NCBI RefSeq assembly: GCF_016429015.1
Contig: NZ_JAELTU010000049.1
Location: 1 to 43,551, forward strand
Length of the DNA stretch: 43,551 bases
DNA from: Rhizobium sp. ASV20
GTDB taxonomy: Bacteria; Pseudomonadota; Alphaproteobacteria; Rhizobiales; Rhizobiaceae
Direction: 5' to 3'
The position numbers and the translations under genes are program-made. Of this stretch, positions 33,647 through 42,889 are shown piece after piece. A model generated the notes under the pieces. That model did no database searches. It saw nothing but the letters and a program-made list of their open reading frames with translations, and was not told the DNA's origin. How positions within the stretch are numbered: position 1 is the stretch's first letter; the number at the start of each line of letters is the position of its first letter.

Positions 33647-33991
33647 CTATTCTTCCAACATACGCGCCAGCATGTGCCTGACATGATCCTGGCCACCGAA
33701 GAAAACAGCGGCAACGACAATCGCTTGCCGCGCCTCGTCCGGTAAAAACCAAATAACGGCCCTGTCGCGCCGCAGGAAGCGGATGCCGGGATGAATGTCC
33801 GGTCGCAGCGTTCCGATATGAGGCGTATCGGCCAATCGGTCGATATCAGAGCGGAGCCGGCGTAATCGGTCGGCAGCCCGTGCCCACGCCTCTTCCGAGG
33901 CGTCACCGAGACCGCCATAGGCAGCCAGCAGATGATCGAAGATCAGGTCGAAATCGCGGACGGCAGCGCGGGAATACTCAACCGCCCACAC
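33647..33991 (-). CDS. parE: ParE/RelE-family toxin
   Basis: This 114-residue basic protein has the ParE fold pattern: N-terminal VEYSRAAVRDFDLIFDHL, HIGTLRPDIHPGIRFLRRDRAVIWFLPD and a final VVAAVFFGGQDH. ParE toxins poison DNA gyrase and are held inactive by the partner antitoxin. It overlaps the antitoxin gene upstream by 14 bases, the normal antitoxin-toxin order. It is probably a stability or stress module. Confidence 0.9.
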   Translation of the reverse strand: MWAVEYSRAAVRDFDLIFDHLLAAYGGLGDASEEAWARAADRLRRLRSDIDRLADTPHIGTLRPDIHPGIRFLRRDRAVIWFLPDEARQAIVVAAVFFGGQDHVRHMLARMLEE

Positions 33992-34253
33992 GCAATGCTC
34001 GCTGCTTTCGCTCTATCATATCTTCGATACGCCCTTCCATGTCGGCGGCAGAAATCTTTGGCCCCTCCAATCGGCGCTGGATCAGTGCGCGAAGGGCTTC
34101 CGTCTCGGCCGCTTCCGCTTCCGTCTTCTGGCGCAGAAGCTCCAGACCCTGCTGCAGAACCGAACTCAAGCTCGAATAGCGCCCTGTCTCGACCAGTGAG
34201 CGGGCGAAAGCATCTTGCTGCTCGGTCAGAGATATCGATGATTTGACACTCAT
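33978..34253 (-). CDS. parD: ParD-family antitoxin
   Basis: This 91-residue protein starts MSVKSSISLTEQQDAFARSL, with a ribbon-helix-helix DNA-binding N-terminus (GRYSSLSSVLQQGLELL) and a charged helical C-terminus that wraps the toxin. An AGGAG site seven bases before this ATG decides the start over a longer frame reaching 34328. ParD proteins repress their own operon, so the 142-base gap to the amidase gene should contain an operator. Confidence 0.9.
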   Translation of the reverse strand: MSVKSSISLTEQQDAFARSLVETGRYSSLSSVLQQGLELLRQKTEAEAAETEALRALIQRRLEGPKISAADMEGRIEDMIERKQRALRVGG

Positions 34254-34357
34254 TCGGTGTGCTCCTTTCTCACTCAAGATGCTACTCAGTGGCATACAAG
34301 TCAAGCCAACCGGTTTTCCAAGGATCAATCTTTCAGGTCACCTTGACTCTTAATAGT

Positions 34358-34377
34358 GAATAGTAAATTCTCTATTC
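34358..34377 (+). promoter_or_regulatory. Candidate operator before the amidase-TetR operon
   Basis: GAATAGTAAATTCTCTATTC is an inverted repeat with 8 of 10 pairs matching. It lies 18 bases before the amidase ATG and just upstream of its ribosome site. The TetR gene at the end of this operon is the natural candidate to bind it, although ParD from the divergent module cannot be excluded. Confidence 0.4.
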
Positions 34378-34395
34378 GTTTTTAGGAGCCAAATC

Positions 34396-35859
34396 ATGGA
34401 CCATATTGACGCCGCAGACCCGATCCATATCCCCGACGAATTTGCCATGCTGGACGCGACTGCCCAGGCGGAGCTCGTTCGGCGCGGTGAAATCACGCCT
34501 CTCGAACTGGTCGATGCGGCGATTGCGCGAATCGAGCGGGTCAATCCGCAGCTGAATGCATTGGCATCCGTGGATTTCGATCTTGCCCGCAAGCGTGCAG
34601 TCGAATCCGTGACGACTGGCCCATTTGCCGGCGTTCCCACGTTGATCAAGGACCTGATGCCCTATCCCGGCCATGCGACTGCATTCGGGACGCGCATGTT
34701 CGCCGGCCAGAAATCTCCGGCGGGTTCGCCGTATACGGACGCTCTCGACGCTGCCGGTCTTATTGTTCTCGGCAAGAGCGCGACCTCCGAGTTCGGCCTG
34801 CTCGGCACGACCGAAACCCTCAGCAATGGAGCGACGCGTAACCCCTGGGATGTCTCCCGATCGCCGGGCGGATCATCGGGCGGCGCCGCCGCTGCCGTCT
34901 CTGCCGGCATGGTGGCGGTCGCACATGCGTCCGATGGCGGCGGTTCAATTCGAGGGCCGTCCTCCTTCACCGGACTTTTCGGCTTCAAGCCCAGCCGCGA
35001 GCGCACGGTATCGAACGGCATGCCGACAAGCATGCCAACGACGCGCTTGATCGCCGAGCACTGCGTCAGCCGCTCCGTTCGCGACAGCTATCACTGGCTG
35101 GCAGCCACCGAGCGGAAAGATCGGAAAGACACCTTGCCATCGCTATCCGACTTGAAGGCGTCTCAACAGATGCGATTGCGGATTGGCGCCTATCGGCCCG
35201 ATTGTTTCGGTTTGGCGCCGTCTGCGGATGCCGAGGCCGCGCTTGAGAAGGCAATTTCGCTCTGCCAGCTCCTGGGCCATGATGTGATCGAGATCAAGGG
35301 GCCGGCAATCGACACGCAGGCAACCGGCGAGGCGTTCTTCACCCTTACGGGTTATGGCATCGGCCAGCTGCTGGACCAGCTACGACACATGCTGGGCAGC
35401 AACTTCAATCCGGATTTGTTCGAGCCTTATACGCTTGAGCTGGCCCGCCGGGCGGAAGGCGTCTCGCCACAATCCCTCACGCGGCTGGTCGAGGCGCTTC
35501 ACTTAGCCGAGCGCGACGCCAATGCCTCACTCACGGACTTCGACGTTTTGCTTTCCCCAACGGTCGCGATGCCGGCCTTTACGCTCGGCTTGCACGGCCC
35601 CAACCAGGCATCGGCGGAAGCGGATGCATTCATCTCCAAACTTGCGGGGTATACGGTTGTTGCATCGCTTGCGGGATGGCCTGCAATGTCGGTTCCTCTT
35701 TATCGCACGCCAAACGGCTTGCCGATCGGGTGCCATTTCGCCGCGGCCAAAGACCGGGACGGCCTCCTCTTTTCATTGGCGCTTCAGCTCGAAGAGGCGG
35801 CTCCCTGGTTCGCCGATCTGACCGCTCTGCCGAAGGTGACGGCATGCCGCAGAAGCTGA
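34396..35859 (+). CDS. Amidase-signature family hydrolase
   Basis: This 487-residue enzyme has the Ser-cisSer-Lys triad: Lys85 (TLIKDL), cis-Ser in GGSSGG (about residues 160-161) and nucleophile Ser184 in SDGGGSIRGPSS. AGGAG precedes the ATG. The family hydrolyses amides such as aryl amides, carbamates or 6-aminohexanoate-type oligomers. Its gene overlaps a TetR regulator, which suggests substrate-induced expression. The substrate is not evident. Confidence 0.92.
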   Translation: MDHIDAADPIHIPDEFAMLDATAQAELVRRGEITPLELVDAAIARIERVNPQLNALASVDFDLARKRAVESVTTGPFAGVPTLIKDLMPYPGHATAFGTRMFAGQKSPAGSPYTDALDAAGLIVLGKSATSEFGLLGTTETLSNGATRNPWDVSRSPGGSSGGAAAAVSAGMVAVAHASDGGGSIRGPSSFTGLFGFKPSRERTVSNGMPTSMPTTRLIAEHCVSRSVRDSYHWLAATERKDRKDTLPSLSDLKASQQMRLRIGAYRPDCFGLAPSADAEAALEKAISLCQLLGHDVIEIKGPAIDTQATGEAFFTLTGYGIGQLLDQLRHMLGSNFNPDLFEPYTLELARRAEGVSPQSLTRLVEALHLAERDANASLTDFDVLLSPTVAMPAFTLGLHGPNQASAEADAFISKLAGYTVVASLAGWPAMSVPLYRTPNGLPIGCHFAAAKDRDGLLFSLALQLEEAAPWFADLTALPKVTACRRS

Positions 35860-36458
35860 AGGACGATGTGCGTGATCGCATCATCGAGGCTGCCGGTGCG
35901 ATTTTTGCCGAAAGGGGTTTTACGGCCGCAAGACTTGCTGACGTTGCGGAGAGGGCTGGGATCAGCACCGGCAACATCTACAAGTACTTCGACGACAAGG
36001 AGAGCCTGTTCAATGCCATCGTCACTGCGCCCATCGCGGCCCAACTGCTGCGGCTCCTGCGTATCCGCCTGAGAGAATTCGAAAGGCTGGAAGATTGGGA
36101 GAGTGCTACGGCAAGCGGCTCCGATGCCGCACGCGCGCTGCTCGCGTTCTGGATAGAATACCGCCCGGCCGTTCTCATACTGCTGCGCGGTTCTCACGGA
36201 ACGCGCTACCACCGTGTGAGGATCCTGATGATCCATGAGATGGAGCGACTGGCTTCCGCCTATGCAGAGAAGCGGGGAGGAGGGAGCCCCTTTCCCTCTC
36301 CTGCCAGATTCGTTTTGCATCGGGTTTTCGCTCGCACGGTCGACATGATCGCTGATATTCTTGAGGCGCATCGGGACCCGATAGCCATCCAGCAAGCCGT
36401 TGCCGTGTTCTGGCGTTATCAGCTTGCCGGGTTGCAGGCTTTGCTAAATCCTTCCTGA
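35844..36458 (+). CDS. TetR-family transcriptional regulator
   Basis: This 204-residue protein has an N-terminal TetR helix-turn-helix (RDRIIEAAGAIFAERGF, ARLADVAERAGISTGNIYKYFD) and a C-terminal ligand-binding bundle. The start lies 16 bases inside the amidase gene, with AAGG upstream. It probably represses the amidase promoter; the inverted repeat at 34358 is the candidate target. An in-frame upstream extension to 35676 overlaps the amidase and is unlikely. Confidence 0.88.
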   Translation: MPQKLKDDVRDRIIEAAGAIFAERGFTAARLADVAERAGISTGNIYKYFDDKESLFNAIVTAPIAAQLLRLLRIRLREFERLEDWESATASGSDAARALLAFWIEYRPAVLILLRGSHGTRYHRVRILMIHEMERLASAYAEKRGGGSPFPSPARFVLHRVFARTVDMIADILEAHRDPIAIQQAVAVFWRYQLAGLQALLNPS

Positions 36459-36767
36459 AACAAAGACGTCAGCCCCTGGAACCCACAGCCTGAGCTCTTC
36501 GCTGACCGCGTACGACAAGATTGCCATCCTGGTTGTATCGACCGCCCGGCCATCGACCTGGCGTGGGGTGACCTCACACGGTTGATCCCGTTCATGCCAA
36601 TACTGGATCTTATGCTGTTTGATTCCGGCACGTCGCACCTTCAGCGCTGAAGGCGATGTCATATCGACTTGATTCTGCGCGGCCGGCGCGGCCAATCCCG
36701 GTGACCAAACATATCTATTTCTGCACGGCGCTGGGTCCAAACCTAACGATATGTATTTATTATACAA
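36444..36767 (-). pseudogene. Possible C-terminal remnant of a Mu/TniA-type transposase
   Basis: The frame reads SALKVRRAGIKQHKIQYWHE, which resembles the first strands of the Mu-transposase C-terminal domain found in TniA/IstA-like transposases. No catalytic domain follows upstream. After the motif the sequence loses resemblance in this frame; a shift could explain part. It may be a short relic between the amidase and exopolysaccharide regions. The rest of 36459-36913 is AT-rich toward the right and probably carries the promoter of the glycosyltransferase gene. Confidence 0.3.
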
Positions 36768-36913
36768 TTTCTCCGCTCGCCCGCAAGGATGGGCACAGGC
36801 AATATCGATATATTCTTATGTTGTTTTGTTAGAACTTTATACATTAACTAAATACTAATAAACAACTTAACTCCCGGCCTAATATTAGCTACTCATTACT
36901 CAAGCAAGGGGTA

Positions 36914-37876
36914 ATGATCGTGGGCGATATTGATACAAACATTCCAAAACACGCGAATGCTTCCTCCACAACCATTGATGGAATCGAGATATCGCGTCTC
37001 GGTCGCCAACAAGCATCCGCCAGAAACCCTGCCTCCTCCGAAGCCACCTTAGACATGGAAGGCAAGATGCAAACCATACACACAAATCAATATGGATCGG
37101 CCTGTCCGACGCAGCAGGACTCCCTCACCTTCCCGAACGTCCAGATTGGGGGATTGCCGATCACCGTCGTCGATCGACGTAGCGCCGCTTCATTTATGAT
37201 CGAGGTCGCGCGGCATCGCCGCAGCGATAATCGGCCGCACTATTTCACCTCCGCCAATGGTGAGGTCGTCGCGCGTGTTCATGCGGATGAAAACATCGCC
37301 AAACTCTTCCGTGAGGCCGATCAGATCCTTGCCGACGGCCAACCGCTTGTCATGGCCTCGCGATGGCTCTGCAGCCTGAAGCTACCCGAGCGCGTGGCAA
37401 CGACGGACCTGTTCCACGATGTCGCCGAACTCGCGGAGAAGGAAGGTATCAGCTTCTATTTGCTGGGAGCATCGGAAACGGAGAACCAAAAAGCTGTCAG
37501 CGCCACGCGCGAGAGCTATCCGAACCTGCGCATCGCCGGCCATTGCCACGGCTATCTTTCCGGGGAGGACCTGGAAAGGAAGCTCGACGAAATCAATGCG
37601 CTTGCCCCCGATATATTGTGGCTCGGCCTTGGCGTCCCGCGAGAGCAGATCTTCGTACACGATTTTGCTGCGCGGCTTGCAAATGTCGGAGTCATCAAGA
37701 CATCAGGCGGTCTTTTCGATCACCTGGCACAGAAAACCAGGCGAGCGCCGCTCTGGGTGCAGAAAGCCGGCTTCGAATGGTGCTGGCGCGTGCTGATGGA
37801 GCCGCGCAGGCTCTTCTGGCGATACTTCACGACCAATCCCTACGCCATCTACGCGATCCTGAGGTTCTCGAAATGA
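36914..37876 (+). CDS. WecG/TagA/CpsF-family glycosyltransferase
   Basis: The conserved domain runs from about residue 75: IGGLPITVVDRRSA, TSANGEVVARVH, ILADGQPLVMASRWL, YLLGASETENQKA, LWLGLGVPREQIFVHDF and KTSGGLFDHLAQKTRRAP. Members add a sugar (often UDP-linked ManNAcA-like or hexose) to a lipid carrier in polysaccharide synthesis. The first about 75 residues are polar and unconserved; starts at 36920 (GTG), 37055 or 37067 are possible. The gene overlaps the FAD gene by four bases (ATGA), forming a two-gene operon in the exopolysaccharide region. Confidence 0.88.
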   Translation: MIVGDIDTNIPKHANASSTTIDGIEISRLGRQQASARNPASSEATLDMEGKMQTIHTNQYGSACPTQQDSLTFPNVQIGGLPITVVDRRSAASFMIEVARHRRSDNRPHYFTSANGEVVARVHADENIAKLFREADQILADGQPLVMASRWLCSLKLPERVATTDLFHDVAELAEKEGISFYLLGASETENQKAVSATRESYPNLRIAGHCHGYLSGEDLERKLDEINALAPDILWLGLGVPREQIFVHDFAARLANVGVIKTSGGLFDHLAQKTRRAPLWVQKAGFEWCWRVLMEPRRLFWRYFTTNPYAIYAILRFSK

Positions 37877-39105
37877 CCATCAAGCAATCCTTTGGACGAC
37901 CTGTCACTGAAACGGATACGGACATAGCCATTGTCGGCGGAGGGCTCTCCGGTACTCTCGCCGCCTGCATACTCGGCCGGGCGGGCTATCGCGTGACGCT
38001 CATCGACCGCCATCGCGTCATTCCCGAGGAATTCCGAGTAGAGAAGATCGGCGCCGAACAAGTCGCGGCGCTGCAACGGCTTCGCCTTCTCGGATCCGTG
38101 TCCGCCGCAGCCGTTGCATTTGACGACGTCGTCCATGTGCACAAGGGAAGCATACTGGACCGGACGAACGGTCGTCACTTTGGATTCCGATACAACAAGC
38201 TTGTCTCCGCGCTCCGCGCCGCATTGCCTGCAAATGTAAGTCTCGTCTTCGGTCAGGTGAACGGGGTGCAGACGGGCGCCTCGCGCCAGCGCATTTCAAT
38301 CCTTGGACAGGATGAGATTACCGCGCGGCTTCTTGTACTTGCCACAGGCATAGGTGACATATTGCACCGGGATCTCGGAATCTCGCACCGATCCGTTGCC
38401 GAAAAGCGCTCGCTCGCCTTGGGCTTCAATCTTAGTCCGATCGGGGCAAAGAGTTTCCGTCATGTCGCCCTCACCTATCACGGCGCCTCGGATGGCATCG
38501 ATCACATGAACCTGTTTCCTGTCCCCGGCGACACTCGCGCCAACCTCTTCGTTTTCCGCGATCCGCGTGACCCGTGGATCAAATCGCTTCATGAGAGCCC
38601 GAAGGACACGCTTGCGGCAATCTTCCCATCCCTCAGTGAGGCCATCGGTGATTTCGAAATCGTCGGTGCGGTCGACAGCTGGCTTTCAGACATCACCATT
38701 GCCGAAAACTGCCAGCAAGATGGCGTCGTCCTGATCGGGGATGCCTTTCAGTCTTCCTGTCCGGCAACCGAGATTGGGGTCAGCCGCTTGCTGATGGATG
38801 TAGAGCGGCTATGCACAGTTCATATACCGCAATGGATGGCAGCATCCGCCTTCGATCGCACCAAGATCGCAGCTTACTATGGCGATCCCCAGAAGCAGGA
38901 AAGCGATGCCCTCGCTCTGCAATTGGCCGCGCATCGCCGCAATCTCGCGACCAATACCGATTTGCGCTGGCGCACGCGCCGCCAGATCCACTTTCTGCGG
39001 CGGCGCGCAGTGCATGCGGTCGCGAACCTGAGCCCGGCGCTTGCGGAGAAATTGCATCGTCTTGCAGAAAGACATGTCAAATCCCCAGCCCGTTCGCCGG
39101 CCTAG
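37873..39105 (+). CDS. FAD-dependent oxidoreductase of the exopolysaccharide region
   Basis: This 410-residue protein has an N-terminal FAD-binding motif (DIAIVGGGLSGTLAACILGRAGYR) and a second FAD-contact site (LIGDAFQSSCPATEIGVSRLL), in the PHBH-like or halogenase-like monooxygenase fold. The C-terminal 60 residues are basic (HFLRRRAVHAV). It is coupled to the WecG-type gene, so it may modify a sugar-lipid intermediate, or it could act on an unrelated small molecule. No substrate can be assigned. Confidence 0.8.
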   Translation: MTIKQSFGRPVTETDTDIAIVGGGLSGTLAACILGRAGYRVTLIDRHRVIPEEFRVEKIGAEQVAALQRLRLLGSVSAAAVAFDDVVHVHKGSILDRTNGRHFGFRYNKLVSALRAALPANVSLVFGQVNGVQTGASRQRISILGQDEITARLLVLATGIGDILHRDLGISHRSVAEKRSLALGFNLSPIGAKSFRHVALTYHGASDGIDHMNLFPVPGDTRANLFVFRDPRDPWIKSLHESPKDTLAAIFPSLSEAIGDFEIVGAVDSWLSDITIAENCQQDGVVLIGDAFQSSCPATEIGVSRLLMDVERLCTVHIPQWMAASAFDRTKIAAYYGDPQKQESDALALQLAAHRRNLATNTDLRWRTRRQIHFLRRRAVHAVANLSPALAEKLHRLAERHVKSPARSPA

Positions 39106-39159
39106 CAAAAGCGACGGCGACTCCTGCAGGTTGGCGAGACGCAGCTGCGAGAGCCGCGT

Positions 39160-40044
39160 TCAGAATCCGAATATGACGACTTCAGTGAATGTCAGATCGC
39201 CGAGCGGCGGAGGTTTCGGCCCCCTGAAATATTTCGCGCCACTTCCGGCAAAATAGCGGCCCGTCAGGCCACGCACCGGCCCGTTGGCGTCGACAACGCA
39301 GAGCAACGCGCCCTTACGAAGCAGGTAGCGGCCGAGCACGCCGGCGCACCGACTTAACTCCTCATGCGATCGGCAATAGATAACCTGGGCACAGGGAATC
39401 ATCCCGTGGAACACGCGGCGCGTCTTGAACACAAAGGGGAATGCTTTCCCCTCACCCACGCAGATCAAAGACAAGCAGTCGAGTGACGCATGCTGGAGGA
39501 GGATGTCCCTATCTCCCTGCGACAGCATCGACATCTCAGGCACATCGGGGCTAGCCTCGAGCACGCGATAGCCGCCCCGTGTCGAGCTGAGCAGCGGCAG
39601 AAATCCGAGCTGCCCCTCTGAATAGCGACGGAAGCCAAGCGCCTCGTTAACCTTTTCCGTTCCCGGCGCCGGCGATACATTGATGTATATAACGTTCTTC
39701 TTCCTCAAGACCGCGATCACCATCTTGCCGGCGAAGGCGCGATATTCCGGATCGACAGACCAGCTGGAGAGATTGCAGCGGATCTCCTCGCCTTCCTGTC
39801 CCTGATGCAGAAAATAGAGCGCCAGCAAGACACCGACGATCCGCCCAGACATGTCCAGAACGAAACCGTATTTCGGCAAGTCTGGAACGACGGGTCTCTT
39901 CTCCATGCGGGCGACGGCCCGCTCCCAGTAGCTGCGTGGGCGCGTCGGGAAATTCCTGCCGAGGCATTCGATGATGCCTTCCCAGTCGCTGTCCTCAATC
40001 GGCCTGCAAGTAAGTCCAGGGGGATAAGCGCCTAAAACAGCCAC
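39160..40044 (-). CDS. GNAT-like acyltransferase protein of the exopolysaccharide region
   Basis: This 294-residue protein reads CRPIEDSDWEGIIECLGRNFP, then GFVLDMSGRIVGVLLALYFL, SWSVDPEYRAFAGKMVIAVL and GTEKVNEALGFRRYSEG, the strand pattern of GNAT acyltransferases (motif A altered). The frame extends further but overlaps the polymerase gene; no ATG exists in 40045-40140, so a GTG with GGAG seven bases upstream (start 40044) is the best choice. It may add an acyl decoration to the polysaccharide. Confidence 0.72.
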   Translation of the reverse strand: MAVLGAYPPGLTCRPIEDSDWEGIIECLGRNFPTRPRSYWERAVARMEKRPVVPDLPKYGFVLDMSGRIVGVLLALYFLHQGQEGEEIRCNLSSWSVDPEYRAFAGKMVIAVLRKKNVIYINVSPAPGTEKVNEALGFRRYSEGQLGFLPLLSSTRGGYRVLEASPDVPEMSMLSQGDRDILLQHASLDCLSLICVGEGKAFPFVFKTRRVFHGMIPCAQVIYCRSHEELSRCAGVLGRYLLRKGALLCVVDANGPVRGLTGRYFAGSGAKYFRGPKPPPLGDLTFTEVVIFGF

Positions 40045-40139
40045 GATAAACTCCGGAATATTGCCGATACTGCGGTCTACAACCCAATCTACAATAGATA
40101 TTACTACATCATCATTAACAAATATTGCTGCACCGTAGC

Positions 40140-41693
40140 TCAGAGCGGCGCCTGTGGCGTCGCCGCGCCAGGCCCGCCGTGCATGTCTCGCGCCAGCGCA
40201 AGCGCACGCCATCGTGTACCGAACGAAACGCCAACCAAAAGGAGGCAGAAGCCGAGGGCGAGAGGCGAAAAGAATGCCTCTTCCTGCAATACGGCATTGG
40301 ATGTGATCGTGACGATGGCAACGAAGGCAAAGAGGAAGTCCGGGTCGCCAGTCGCGATCAGCTGGCGGCGCGCCGATATCGCGAGTGCCACCAGAAAGCC
40401 GAAGAAGACGATACTGCCTATTCCCATCTGATAGAGCATGACGCCGACGGCACTCTCCACCGGGATCGAAGCGACACCTTCGCCCTGGGCCCTATCCCAA
40501 TCCAGATTGAGGCTGGTGCTCGACAGATTGCCGCCGATCCCCAAACCTTGCCCGAACGGGTTGTGCAGGAATTCACGAACCCCGGCGATCAGGCCGAGAA
40601 CATGATAATCGCCATGCGTCGCGCCAAAGACGATAGCAGCGACGGTCCACACCGCGGCCAATGCGACCACGGCCGTGAGCGTCAGCTCCGCCCGCGATGG
40701 ACGAAACATCAGCTGTGCGCCGAGTGCGACGATCAGCATGAATGTGGCACCCTTCGAGCCGATGACCAGCAGCAGCGGAAGCGCAACGATGGGTACGACC
40801 CAACGTCCCCTGAACAGAAGCCACGCGGACATGATGCTGAGGCCATAGGCATAGCTGATCGGGTGAAAATTCGGGCCGCCGTTGCGGAAGATCGGCGGCA
40901 GCAAGTCGCTCAGCAGCTTTATGTTGAAGAACGTCGTCATCATCGTGTCTTCAAGGCCGCGGAGCACGAAACCCGTTTCTCTGAGCCGCTTTTCCCAGAT
41001 GCCGGACTCGATCTGAGCCTTGAGGCCGCGCTGAACATAAAGATCGCCATGGAACAGGCTCAGGAAGTCCATCCGGAAGATCTGCTCCAGATAGCCATAG
41101 ACGATTGCGCCGACACAGAGCCAGAAGATGGCCTTGCGCAAATCGACCGGATAGAGAGCCGCGGCCAGAATTGCGATGTGGAAGCAGGCAAGCGGCGTGA
41201 GCGTATTGCGGAAATAGATGACAGCGTCCTTCGGGCCGCCATGAACAACACCGAGCGCAAAGTAGAAAGAGACGGTCGCGCATAAGACGAAGTTGAACAG
41301 CAGCCACGGACGCAACTCGGTCAACGCACGCACGCGATACTGGAACGAGGCCGCCAGGAAAATGCCGAAAGCAGTCATCAGAATGACGAAGTTGGCACCG
41401 CGCAACGCATCGAACGTGTTATGATCGGGCACGAAAGGCGTGAACCACGCGACCACGAGATTTTGATAGAGAAAGGAGCAGGCTATCACGACCGGTATGC
41501 AACCGGGCAATGCAACCGACAGCACCAATGTCAGAAGAAAGGTCGCCGCAACACCGAATGGCGTCCACACGGCAAAGGCGGAAACCGACGCGACGACCGC
41601 AAGCAGCGCGACAAGAAGATGGAACATGGCATCCGAGCGCCGCGATCTCGCTATACCCGTTTCGACACCGGCATGGCCGCCTGCAATGCTCAT
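40140..41693 (-). CDS. O-antigen ligase/polymerase-like membrane protein
   Basis: This 517-residue protein has about twelve hydrophobic segments and the large periplasmic loop typical of Wzy/WaaL-type proteins (GYLEQIFRMDFLSLF, then HNPFGQGLGIGGN). Such proteins polymerise or ligate polysaccharide repeat units at the inner membrane. The chosen ATG has GGAG six bases upstream; a GTG at 41741 would add 16 residues. It sits between the GH5 glycosidase and the GNAT-like gene on the same strand. Confidence 0.85.
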   Translation of the reverse strand: MSIAGGHAGVETGIARSRRSDAMFHLLVALLAVVASVSAFAVWTPFGVAATFLLTLVLSVALPGCIPVVIACSFLYQNLVVAWFTPFVPDHNTFDALRGANFVILMTAFGIFLAASFQYRVRALTELRPWLLFNFVLCATVSFYFALGVVHGGPKDAVIYFRNTLTPLACFHIAILAAALYPVDLRKAIFWLCVGAIVYGYLEQIFRMDFLSLFHGDLYVQRGLKAQIESGIWEKRLRETGFVLRGLEDTMMTTFFNIKLLSDLLPPIFRNGGPNFHPISYAYGLSIMSAWLLFRGRWVVPIVALPLLLVIGSKGATFMLIVALGAQLMFRPSRAELTLTAVVALAAVWTVAAIVFGATHGDYHVLGLIAGVREFLHNPFGQGLGIGGNLSSTSLNLDWDRAQGEGVASIPVESAVGVMLYQMGIGSIVFFGFLVALAISARRQLIATGDPDFLFAFVAIVTITSNAVLQEEAFFSPLALGFCLLLVGVSFGTRWRALALARDMHGGPGAATPQAPL

Positions 41694-41753
41694 TGCCAGC
41701 TCCCATCCATCTGCGCTCGTTGGCGCTCCATGATGCCGCACACTGCCCGCATC

Positions 41754-42887
41754 TTACCCGCCGCCATCGCTGCCGAGCAGTGCCGCAGTCATCATGGGGT
41801 CAAAACCATCGCTACTGCGCCGGCTTTTGATGAAGCCAAAACCCTGATCGAGCTCCCAATAGACCCAGCCAATCTGGTGCGCTTCCGCGGCTCGTCGCAC
41901 GGCTCCAGTCCACGCCGCCCGACTTTCGGCGTCAACGCAGAAATTCAACACACCAAATTCGTTCATCATGACCGGACAATCATAGGTCTCCGACCAATGC
42001 TTCAGCCTTATGAATTCTGAAGCGACCGCCGCTTCGTTCCACGGTGTCGACAATTGCTCCTCAATCAGCGCCGCGGCCTGGTTGTCACCTGACGCTCGAA
42101 GCGCCTTGATGCGCTCCTGGACTGCTGGCGTTCCCTTCGTTGCGGGAAAGGGCAGGTTTGAAATTCGCGCAAGGGGAGAGGCATCCCAGGTTTCGCATTG
42201 ATGGGTGAAGGCTGTCGGCGCGTAGAAGTGAATCGCAGCAATCTGGTTATCGTCGGCAAGTGGAGGCGTCTGGCCTATCTCCCATATGCCCTGTGAGGGA
42301 GATGGGCCCCAAACCAGAGTGTGCTGCGGGCACCCGGATCGGACAATCTCCGCAAGGCGATCGCGCAATCCGAGCCAGGCCTCGCTCTCCATCGGCGGTT
42401 CGTTCAGAAGTTCCGGATAGACCGAAGCTGCCGGCAGGTCGGCAACGACAGTGCGAAGGGCCATCCATGCCTGCGAGACCCGTTTCGCTCCGGTATTGAA
42501 ATCAAGGCGCAAGGCGGCATGGAGATTTTCCGAAGGATGCATGTCGACAATGACGGCGAAACCGTGCTGAACGAGCTCCGTCACTCCGTCTCGAATCCGG
42601 CTGAGCGCTGCCGCATCTCCGCCTGCGATGAGATCGCCATTGATGGGCAGCCGAACGGTCTCGAAACCCAGGTGACGGAGTTTTTCGAGGACTGCCTCGC
42701 TCGGCTCGATGCCGTCGCGTCTGTCCAGCCAGCTGGGCAGATTGAACCCGCGCGATGGAACGACACGCTTACCCGCCGTCTGCGCTGCCGCCGATGCAGG
42801 AATGGAAAGGGCCGCGATTACCGAGCTGCCTGCCAATGCAAGGGCACGCCTGCGTGACATCATCGCCGATGCTGGACCGGTTGCCAT
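41754..42887 (-). CDS. GH5-like glycoside hydrolase with Tat-type signal
   Basis: This 377-residue secreted protein starts with a twin-arginine-like signal (MMSRRRALALAGSSVIAAL) and a cleavage site near ASAAAQ. The acid/base motif is LLNEPP and the nucleophile is in MMNEFGV, both in the expected order of the TIM-barrel GH5 family (cellulase, beta-glucanase). The GTG six bases upstream forms an overlap with the preceding gene's stop, but GAGG spacing favours ATG at 42887. Such enzymes trim or release exopolysaccharide. Confidence 0.9.
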   Translation of the reverse strand: MATGPASAMMSRRRALALAGSSVIAALSIPASAAAQTAGKRVVPSRGFNLPSWLDRRDGIEPSEAVLEKLRHLGFETVRLPINGDLIAGGDAAALSRIRDGVTELVQHGFAVIVDMHPSENLHAALRLDFNTGAKRVSQAWMALRTVVADLPAASVYPELLNEPPMESEAWLGLRDRLAEIVRSGCPQHTLVWGPSPSQGIWEIGQTPPLADDNQIAAIHFYAPTAFTHQCETWDASPLARISNLPFPATKGTPAVQERIKALRASGDNQAAALIEEQLSTPWNEAAVASEFIRLKHWSETYDCPVMMNEFGVLNFCVDAESRAAWTGAVRRAAEAHQIGWVYWELDQGFGFIKSRRSSDGFDPMMTAALLGSDGGG

Positions 42888-42889
42888 GC

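Noticed and set aside
36820..36870. Fourth CtrA-type box in the AT-rich region before the WecG gene
   Set aside because: The best match (TTAACTAAATACTAA) has a mismatch in the second half-site and the region is generally AT-rich.
40125..41285. Long plus-strand open frame over the polymerase gene
   Set aside because: It is antisense to a membrane protein with clear hydrophobic segments; its translation is charged and His/Arg/Gln-rich without domain pattern, typical of antisense shadows.
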